Below, one piece after another: positions 56,919 through 64,000 of a stretch of DNA of 64,000 nucleotides (the stretch's first letter is position 1; each line of letters starts with the position of its first letter). The position numbers and the translations under genes are program-made. This DNA comes from Adineta ricciae (Eukaryota > Rotifera > Eurotatoria > Adinetida > Adinetidae), in the NCBI GenBank assembly GCA_905250025.1, contig CAJNOJ010000141.1, positions 199,589 to 263,588 on the forward strand, written 5' to 3'. The notes below the pieces were generated by a model. The model ran no database searches, was not told the DNA's origin, and was given only the letters and a program-made list of their open reading frames with translations.

Positions 56919-58679
56919 ATGGGTTGTGAAAGTTCCAAAGGAAATATCCAATCGACGTCGATGCCGATTGTTGTTAATTCTAAACAGAACGTTACGGAAC
57001 AGTCCGATTACGATTTCGCTGTGGTAGTTAAACAAAATTTTGATCAAGTGGCACTTTCTTATCCATATACAAAAGTGTTCAAGGACATCGTTGTCAATAT
57101 GAAGTTTTACGATTACGTTGTGAAAGATTTTACAAATTATTCTCGTGAAATGAACAGCAGAAGTGAATCGAATCACATCGATGAATTCGAACATAATTAT
57201 CGGGCAAAAAGTCCAATCTGGTGGTACACACGGCAATGTTTTGTAAATAAAATGTTGACACAAGCGATTCGATCGTTAGAAATTAACACATTATTCAGAA
57301 TGAGTTTCTTTATTCACGATTTGCATCACCAAATCGAACAGTTATACAAACAGCAAGCTCACGAAAAGCCTTTCATTGTCTATCATGCACAATACGTCGT
57401 CCATGAAACGTTTCAAAATCTATTGAAAAGTATAGGTCAGGTCATGTGTTTCAATGATTTTTTATTAGCGAATGAAATTTTCGAAGATTCAATCAAAACT
57501 TTGACAAAACCAAATACAGCTGGTGTCCTCTTTCAAATATCAGTGAATCCAGCAATAAAAACGGTTCCATTCGCCTCGATTCAAGAGACTAGTTATTCTC
57601 AAAAACAAGGACAAGTACTCTTTGCAATGCATTCCATGTTTCGAATCGATGGCATGGAAATGCTTAGCGACAATCCACTGCATTATCAAATTGAACTGAA
57701 ATTAATCAGTAACGACGATCCACAAATTCGCCAACTCGATAAATCTATCGAAGAGAACGTTTCTCACGTTGTCGAATGGCAACGCTTAGGCGAAATCTTG
57801 TTTAAATTGAGTCAGTTCGACAAGGCGGAAGAACTCTATCGACTATTACTCGAACAAGCGTTCAGTAACAATCAACTAGCTTTGTATTACAACCAACTTG
57901 GCTATGTCAAAGATAACCAAGAAGATTACGAAAATGCTTTAATCTATTATGTGAAATCACTGGAAATGTGGCAGAAAATCACTCCAACGAACAAGCAAGA
58001 GTTGGCGATTACTTACGGGAATATAGGTCGATTGTATTGCAATTTAGAAGATTATCCAAAAGCGTTTCTATTCAATGAAAAATCACTGGAAATTAGAAAA
58101 GATATTCTCGCTTCAGATCATCCGGAATTGGCCAGTTCGTATAATAACATTGGAATGGTATATCAACGAACGGGGGACTATCGAAAAGCGTTGGAATATT
58201 TTGAAAAAGCACTTGAAATCTGGCAAAAATCACCACCATCGAACTATCCAATGTTAGCGACGTCGTACAGCAACATTGGCTCGACTTATGAAAATCTGGG
58301 TGACTTTACTAAAGCTTATTCGTTTTTTCAAAAAGGACTCGATATTAAGAAGAAAACGCTACCTGCGAATCATCCTGATTTAGCGATTTCATACGATAAT
58401 ATCGGCTTACTATATCAAAAGATGGGCGAATATTCAAAAGCACTATCATCATTAAACAGAGCGGTGGAAATTTATCAGAAATCTTTATCCGCAGACAGCT
58501 CACTATTGGCAACTACGTACAATAATATAGGTTTGACTTACCAAAAGCTGAACGATTTTTCCAAAGCACTTTCATTCCATCAGAAAGCATTGGAAATTCG
58601 CAAACAGATCTTACCCGCCGATCATCCTGCTCTGAAAGCTACGCAAGACAATATAGACAATTGTAAAAAACGATTATGA
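56919..58679 (+). CDS. Lipidation-motif ART-fold / TPR protein
   Basis: Single-exon ORF of 586 residues. It starts MGCESSK, a fitting signal for Gly2 myristoylation and Cys3 palmitoylation, so membrane attachment is likely. Residues ~40-250 align by pattern with the ADP-ribosyltransferase domain joined to TPRs in rotifers (WWYTRQCF, VYHAQ, CFNDFL, LFQISVNP, VPFASIQETSY, QVLFAMHSMFRI). The R-S-E catalytic signature is not kept: HA stands where an Arg is expected, LLAN at the Ser-Thr-Ser position, and Gln at the Glu-x-Glu position. About seven 42-residue TPRs follow (~285-580). The protein is probably a non-catalytic adaptor at a membrane. Its promoter and first codons are duplicated at 52225-52645. 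Confidence 0.78.
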   Translation: MGCESSKGNIQSTSMPIVVNSKQNVTEQSDYDFAVVVKQNFDQVALSYPYTKVFKDIVVNMKFYDYVVKDFTNYSREMNSRSESNHIDEFEHNYRAKSPIWWYTRQCFVNKMLTQAIRSLEINTLFRMSFFIHDLHHQIEQLYKQQAHEKPFIVYHAQYVVHETFQNLLKSIGQVMCFNDFLLANEIFEDSIKTLTKPNTAGVLFQISVNPAIKTVPFASIQETSYSQKQGQVLFAMHSMFRIDGMEMLSDNPLHYQIELKLISNDDPQIRQLDKSIEENVSHVVEWQRLGEILFKLSQFDKAEELYRLLLEQAFSNNQLALYYNQLGYVKDNQEDYENALIYYVKSLEMWQKITPTNKQELAITYGNIGRLYCNLEDYPKAFLFNEKSLEIRKDILASDHPELASSYNNIGMVYQRTGDYRKALEYFEKALEIWQKSPPSNYPMLATSYSNIGSTYENLGDFTKAYSFFQKGLDIKKKTLPANHPDLAISYDNIGLLYQKMGEYSKALSSLNRAVEIYQKSLSADSSLLATTYNNIGLTYQKLNDFSKALSFHQKALEIRKQILPADHPALKATQDNIDNCKKRL

Positions 58680-59023
58680 ATGCTTTGTCAGAATTTTCAA
58701 TGTTAAACAAAAAAGAAATGAGAAAAGAAAAATTATTTTTCAGTACGCTTCCGAGTGACGTCATTCGTCGTTTCAAAGTGATTCACGAGAGGAAATGTGT
58801 TCACTAACGAGGGAACATATTCAGGTGATTAAGCTATTCAAATCCCAACTTTTGGTGATAGATAGACCTCTATGAGGTATGAAAAACCTCAAGAGGATTC
58901 GTGCCCTCGCGCCTTTGTTCCACAGATATTGAGTTCTCAAGATGTATACGAAAAGAGACTGAAATGAAGGATGATCGTTTTTATAGAACAGTAGAGTTTT
59001 CAGGTGAAAACTTTTTCCGGTTT
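58680..59023. other. Intergenic to block end
   Basis: No gene seen. The sequence ends at the N at 59024. Confidence 0.5.
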
Positions 59024-59024
59024 N
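59024..59024. other. N marking a block join (H1b to H2b)
   Basis: Right of the N the sequence matches H1b position 42733, inside the protease gene, about 16 kb behind the H1b end. It continues the H2 protease that was cut at 32971. Confidence 0.88.
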
Positions 59025-59060
59025 GTCATCTTTTAGTTTTAATCAACGAAAGAAACAAAC

Positions 59061-59825
59061 CTTCCATCCGATTGTCGAGTACGATCCGATGAATTCGGCA
59101 TCGGTACAATACCCGATTGGGCTGCTTGATCAAATGATGAGAAAAGTTTCAAACCAAATGCAAATGGAAAACCCTGCGCTAAACATGATTTCATTTCGTA
59201 TAAGTCAATATTAATCTGTAATGCTTCGGTAATCTTGTGATGTTTGGCCTGTTGATAAGCTTCATCACTTGGCTGTTCGTTGACTTGTGTAACATCATAC
59301 GGCCAAAGAGATTCCAGACAAGTGCCGTACTCTTCTAATGCTTCAATAATACACGTCATTGAACATCCTGAATCAGTTATATCATTCTCGCTTCCATTTT
59401 CTTTTACACGACCATTGTAGTAGATAAACAAGCGACTAATATCGATATTCTGATGGCTTTCTCTCTTTGTTAAATATTCATACGCTCCTATTTTGTGACG
59501 GTGAAGAAAAAGAAAAGAACGAAGACTTTCTCTTACCAGCTAAACAGTTTGCTGAGCTAAGAAAAAAAAATAGATAAAAGACGAAACGTTCATTTATACT
59601 TGAATTTCGTTCTTACCAACTTCCAATTCTTGATTGATCTTCTACTGGTGTCATTTGTTCGCGAAGATCGGTTTTTGGTGGTAGATCTTCGGGATTATAA
59701 ACTAGATGATCTCGAAATGCTTGACACAATCTTTCCTTGAATGGTAAACGTTCCGATGGATGTATTCCATTCAGACGGAATCTTCGATTTTTTGATCGGT
59801 TAGTTAAAAATGTTTTCAACCCCAT
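59061..59825 (-). CDS. Papain-like cysteine protease, 5' exons (H2, intact)
   Basis: Exons 59617-59825, 59537-59556 (20 nt) and 59061-59487 have the same lengths as in H1 where comparable. From MGLKTFLTNRS the frame is open through RFRLNGIHPSERLPF, TDLREQMTPVEDQS and GSCSANCLAGAYEYL, with the catalytic Cys in the 20-nt exon, to the donor after GRTRQSDG. Together with 32679-32971 (about 49 nt of exon 4 missing) this gives about 313 residues. No propeptide or signal peptide is evident; the enzyme may be cytosolic or the start may be further upstream. Papain-like members of this compact type also occur in bacteria and archaea. Confidence 0.82.
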
Positions 59826-60356
59826 GCTGCGTCTCAATGTTGATTGAAGAAAAAAGTTTACCGATTCAGTTGTGTTCCATGAAAAACATGCCGAGCAAGT
59901 CTCGTGCGTGTATTCAATCTTTTTTTCCTTCTGTACTCTTGTCTAGCTCTTCGACGATCGGTTCTATGTGCCGATTAATTATTTTTTCTTTTCTTGCTTT
60001 TTTTGCCCCTTCAGACACTTGTAACCTTGTGATCGAACATGCAACATATCATGCAAAAGACTCGTATAGAACAATCGGACTGTGCTGAGTGAAAACAATG
60101 TTTCCATCTTGAGTTATTTGACTTCAGTTGCATGATTTTTCCTTTCGCACTCACATCACAAATCAACGATTGTTAGTTCAATTTGCATAGCTAATATCCG
60201 AGCACATAGCCTGATTCTCCTGTGAAAACAAAATACACATGAGTTTTCTTTATCTAAAAAGACGGATGTTTGACTATGGTATATATAGAGAGAGAATGTT
60301 AATGAAAGAGCAGATCACACAAGGATGTTTTTTTCCTACGTATACTAGCCTTTTTT

Positions 60357-61322
60357 GTGTTACATTACGTAATCAATGATCGCTATGTATTATATCATTC
60401 GAACGACCGAACTAGCGGATTCTCATACGGTTGTCTCTATGCTGTTCGGATTCTGGACAACAAACTATTTAGCCACGCGCCTCCTATGGATAATTATTTT
60501 CTAATTTCTTATGGCCGAAGGCTAGATTATGATAGAGAACAGCCAGCCATTCTTACTGATGAAAATGCCATTTCAAATATGAACGTTGCAGAGTTAAAAA
60601 AAACAAGATATTAAAGTTGAACATTGACTCAATTGGTCTTTTCCTTTATCGAACATTGCCAAAGTGAGACATGGGCACTGTGTCTTGATTGGCGAGAAAT
60701 TTCATTCGTGTTAAACTCGAAACATGAATTCAAGTATTCAACTATCAGTCTGAGTATTCAATTATTTGGGTATTCCTGCTGGCCGGGTATTCTGTAACAC
60801 CCTCATTTGACGAACACTCGAGTACGAATGCTTGAATACTTCAATTCAAGTTTCGAGTTATACATATATGCAATTCTCAACCAAAGGAAATCTTCTATCA
60901 CTCGATGCGATCATTGGCTATTTCATTAAACCCAGTGTGACCTTTTCCTTCCATCCATTCATCGTCAAGACCACCATCTTGTGCACTTCTTTGGACCTTT
61001 GATCATCAACACCATGCCGGCGATTTCGATTGTGATTTTGATCAGTCGTAGTCGATCACATATTCAACAAAATAGAACATCTCATTTAGTGTTTCTATTT
61101 ATTAACGGATGTATGAGAACGCCACGTTATCCATGGCTCTATGTTATCGGTTATTATATTTCATTCAAGCCAGCGATACTAATATTCTTTACATTTATTT
61201 TACCCTTGAAGAATTTTAGAAAAGCAACAACAACAACGACAATGCACCATTCGAAGACAATCGATTCGATTCCTATGAGAACACTTAGCTGCAGGAGTCA
61301 AAACTCCTATACTTTGTTCTAG
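60357..61322 (+). pseudogene. Eroded membrane-protein gene with 7TM-like C-terminus (H2)
   Basis: Counterpart of 44040-44800. The first piece (60357-60614) carries RTSGFSYG, LDNKLFSHAPP and DENAISNMNVAELKK; the second (60981-61322) carries the span, YVIGYYISFKPAILIFF and NFRKA. Between them is about 370 bp not found in H1. The lesions differ from H1. Confidence 0.4.
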
Positions 61323-61347
61323 ATGTATTGCTTTTACTTCTTGTTTG

Positions 61348-62478
61348 TTATCGACTACGATAGTTCAGTCGCTTCTTCCCTGATATCCAGCAGAAGCCGC
61401 CATTCTTTGATGTTCTATACTTGTTATATCGTGGTAAATTCGCTAAATATGTAATTACTTGTTGTGCAGGTTTCCAAATCGATTCGAAATAAACTAATCG
61501 TTTGTGCCATATGTAAACAAACTTCGAATAGGCAACATGAATTCTCGGATTAATAAAGGTTCGGTTCGGTTGATTGATATCTGCATGGATGAGACAACAC
61601 TCTGATGCATCGTAGTCGGATACGTTATCTAACGAACGAAATTTCAGTCCATTCTCGAACGGTTTACTGTCGAAGGCGGCCATACCAGACCAACAACTTT
61701 TGACATGAATGAGACTGTTTCGTAGAACTTGTGATTGACTTCGACCAGGAGAGAAATATGGATATAATGGTAAACCCATCGAATAGCCGAGAGAATCACG
61801 AGTAGCGAAAGTATCGTAGAATTTCACTGGATTGATGAAATCGAGCGCACAGGCGGCTGCATAGTTTCCACTGTTGGTCTGAAGAAGTTGAATTACATCT
61901 TGACTAGAAAAAACTACATCGTTGAGAAAGAGGACCTTGGAAAAACGTCCATTGCTCATGATGGGCTCCAAAGCACGGTTTCGAACCATAGCAAGATATG
62001 CCATGCGAGATAAGTATTTGCCTTTTCGATCATTGATGTATAAAGAGGCATATTGATCTTCATCAAGATTTATTGCCGTTGTTACGATTCTATGCTCGCA
62101 TTTCAATTGCTTTTCGAGTTGTCGTAAAAGATGCGGCGTCGCATCTGTTGAATTATTCTCGAAAATAGACAAATAAACGTTGTTAGGACCGAGTTGATCA
62201 ATGACTTCCATCAATGTACAAGTCCAGCGGCCATCTTGAAGTAATGATTGTGATTGATAGAGATTGATAGCGATGAAAACTCGACCAATCGAATGATTAT
62301 TTTCAAGAGCCGAGGATCGATAGTCAGTAATGACGTTATGATATGATTGTAAAAGTCGATGCGGTGAGATGTAAATATTGAATAGGAATAAAACAAAAAA
62401 TATAATGAGAAGTTTCGAACAAAGTAGGAGTCGGGCTGATTTCTTGCAGCTGGTTCCGGACGGCGTTCGTTCTTCCAT
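61348..62478 (-). CDS. GT69-type (CAP59/CMT1-like) alpha-mannosyltransferase (H2)
   Basis: Allele of 44824-45954: 376 residues, same topology and motifs (FLNDVVFSSQDV, YAAACALDF, FYDTFATRDS, ECCLIH). Substitutions are scattered and mostly conservative, with an open frame in both copies, consistent with a functional gene under purifying selection. Confidence 0.88.
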   Translation of the reverse strand: MEERTPSGTSCKKSARLLLCSKLLIIFFVLFLFNIYISPHRLLQSYHNVITDYRSSALENNHSIGRVFIAINLYQSQSLLQDGRWTCTLMEVIDQLGPNNVYLSIFENNSTDATPHLLRQLEKQLKCEHRIVTTAINLDEDQYASLYINDRKGKYLSRMAYLAMVRNRALEPIMSNGRFSKVLFLNDVVFSSQDVIQLLQTNSGNYAAACALDFINPVKFYDTFATRDSLGYSMGLPLYPYFSPGRSQSQVLRNSLIHVKSCWSGMAAFDSKPFENGLKFRSLDNVSDYDASECCLIHADINQPNRTFINPRIHVAYSKFVYIWHKRLVYFESIWKPAQQVITYLANLPRYNKYRTSKNGGFCWISGKKRLNYRSR

Positions 62479-64000
62479 ATACGACTAAGCCGCGTTACAA
62501 TAATAACATAGAAGTAAAAAGGAAACGCTGTCATGCGAGAGTCTTTTTCAAAATAAAATCATGTTTTTCCGCCTAGTTAGTGAATCTAATGAAGACACGT
62601 GCTCAGAAAATTTTTTTATCCTGTCAATGTAAGACATTCATTATTTTCTCGTTCTCGCTCTCATTCCTTGTACTTTCATTGGATATATATTACGAATAAT
62701 AAATATTTGCCCTCATTTCACACGTTATCTGAAAAAACGCATGAATAGTCAACGCCCATATGCTGTTCTGTCATAGTGGATATTACACGATGAAAATATG
62801 ACATTAAATTAGTCAATCGATAGAAAAAGATCGAGCAAATGTCAAAACGATGACTCATACAGAAGATGTACTCGCAGAGCAATCTTAATCTCCTGTATGT
62901 GCCGACGATTCTTGCGTTCTGTTAGCACACAAGGAGAAAAAAAGATTCACCCTCTTTTGCGTTTTTTTCAGTGTATATCAGCCGAATACATGTGTCATAT
63001 ATTATCATATGAAACTTTTGGATTTATACGGAACACTTGACATGGATTTTGTCTAATACACAGTAGAAACAGAGGTGTCTAGAATAACATTCTGACTGAT
63101 GAATGAGAGAGAAAGAGAGAAAAGCTTTGGACATGTTCAAAACGTTTGAAAACTAACATGAAGAAGGAATTATGTTAGTTCTTCCTAATTCAGATTTAGA
63201 TGAACTGGTTAATCAATTGATCAATATATTCTTTGTCTTCATCATTATGATCGAAAGAACGAAAGAGTTGGTATAAACTCAACTGAAAGCATCCAGTTCT
63301 AGTTTGATGAGAAATGATGAAATTTATGTAGTTGATTCAAAAGGAACAGCTGATCTTATTCTACTTGAGCGATTTCATAAAAATTGAAACATCTTTTCGT
63401 ATAATTTCAGGTGGTAAGAAAAAAACGTATTTATAAATCATCGTTAACTGTTGACTGTGGTTCACTACATCATACACCTATGAATCGAAAATCATACCGC
63501 TGGTTTCTCAAACTGGGAATTCATTCTTTGCACGACTTCCTTTCAACGTTTTCGTTGTATACCGTTCCCATAACCCCGAGGCTGAATTCTCGAGCCTTCT
63601 CTTTGCAGGTAAGACCGTGTAGTAAATTCATTGAAACTATATCTGCGTTCATAGCTTCATTCATAAGACTATGGGATCAACAGATGTATGTGGAAAATCT
63701 TTGACTCAAATTACATCACCACTCCAAATGCACAATTTATTTTTCGTTCTGTTTATCTTCGATTGAAGACATTCGTATTCAAGAGGTTAATACTCGTCGC
63801 CCAAGATGCTATTGATATTACATTATTCGTGAATTTAAATATCAAACGAAAGGAAGTGAGTCAAAGCAAAGTATTACTTTTGACGATATTTGATTTATAA
63901 AAATGAAACTTATTTCGCCGCCGACACATTCACGATTGAAACATACGATATACTCTGTATTGTTAAATCGAGCAATTAAAGTGTTGGTAGACGCGTGTAG
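62479..64000. other. Intergenic to window end
   Basis: Matches H1b 45955 to about 47500. No confident gene; the short open stretch at 63411-63704 parallels 46967-47191. The pyrophosphatase start expected just beyond is outside the window. Confidence 0.4.

Noticed and set aside
1-64000. tRNA or rRNA genes, replication origins, bacterial operons
   Set aside because: No convincing cloverleaf or rRNA sequence was seen by eye, and intron-bearing genes exclude bacterial organisation.

Overview
The window reads as nuclear DNA of a bdelloid rotifer (Adineta/Rotaria type). Supporting signs are AT-rich sequence, many GT-AG introns of about 45-57 bp, large rotifer-type families (kinesin-light-chain-like TPR proteins, an ADP-ribosyltransferase-fold/TPR protein, a two-membrane-span CPC/CSS module family, many 7TM fragments), several genes with fungal- or bacterial-looking closest families, and two slightly diverged copies of most loci. 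The assignment is inferred from gene content, not from a marker gene.

The main structural point is that the window is not one continuous locus. Single N characters at 14861, 32972 and 59024 separate four blocks, and at each N the homology jumps. Block H1a (1-14860) continues in H1b (32973-59023) after a missing stretch of about 215 bp inside a sugar-transporter gene. Block H2a (14862-32971) continues in H2b (59025-64000) after a missing stretch of about 65 bp inside a papain-like protease gene. The scaffold therefore interleaves two haplotypes (or homoeologues) as H1-H2-H1-H2, and most genes appear twice in the same order and orientation.

Merged gene order along one haplotype: CPC/CSS membrane-module gene; type II membrane protein with Thr/Ser stalk (-); 7TM receptor (-); eroded 7TM-like remnants; eroded CPC/CSS array (-); two-span membrane protein (-); MDR-SDR fusion dehydrogenase (+); Gre2-like reductase (-); SLC5 sodium/solute symporter (-); an eroded gene; an H1-only block with a Kelch-repeat gene and a secreted Cys-rich exon; membrane-anchored TPR protein (-); papain-like protease (-) with a 20-nt exon carrying the catalytic Cys; eroded membrane-gene remnants; GT69-type mannosyltransferase (-). 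Only H1b continues past this point: family II inorganic pyrophosphatase (+), dynamin-like GTPase with an in-frame TGA (+), a chimeric gene fragment, a three-module CPC/CSS gene (+), and a lipidation-motif ART-fold/TPR protein (+).

Functionally, the SLC5 transporter, Gre2-like reductase and MDR-SDR dehydrogenase sit side by side and could handle imported polyols, sugars or reactive carbonyls; this is inference from adjacency only. Exon boundaries were placed by eye from splice motifs and reading-frame continuity. No searches or alignments were run.
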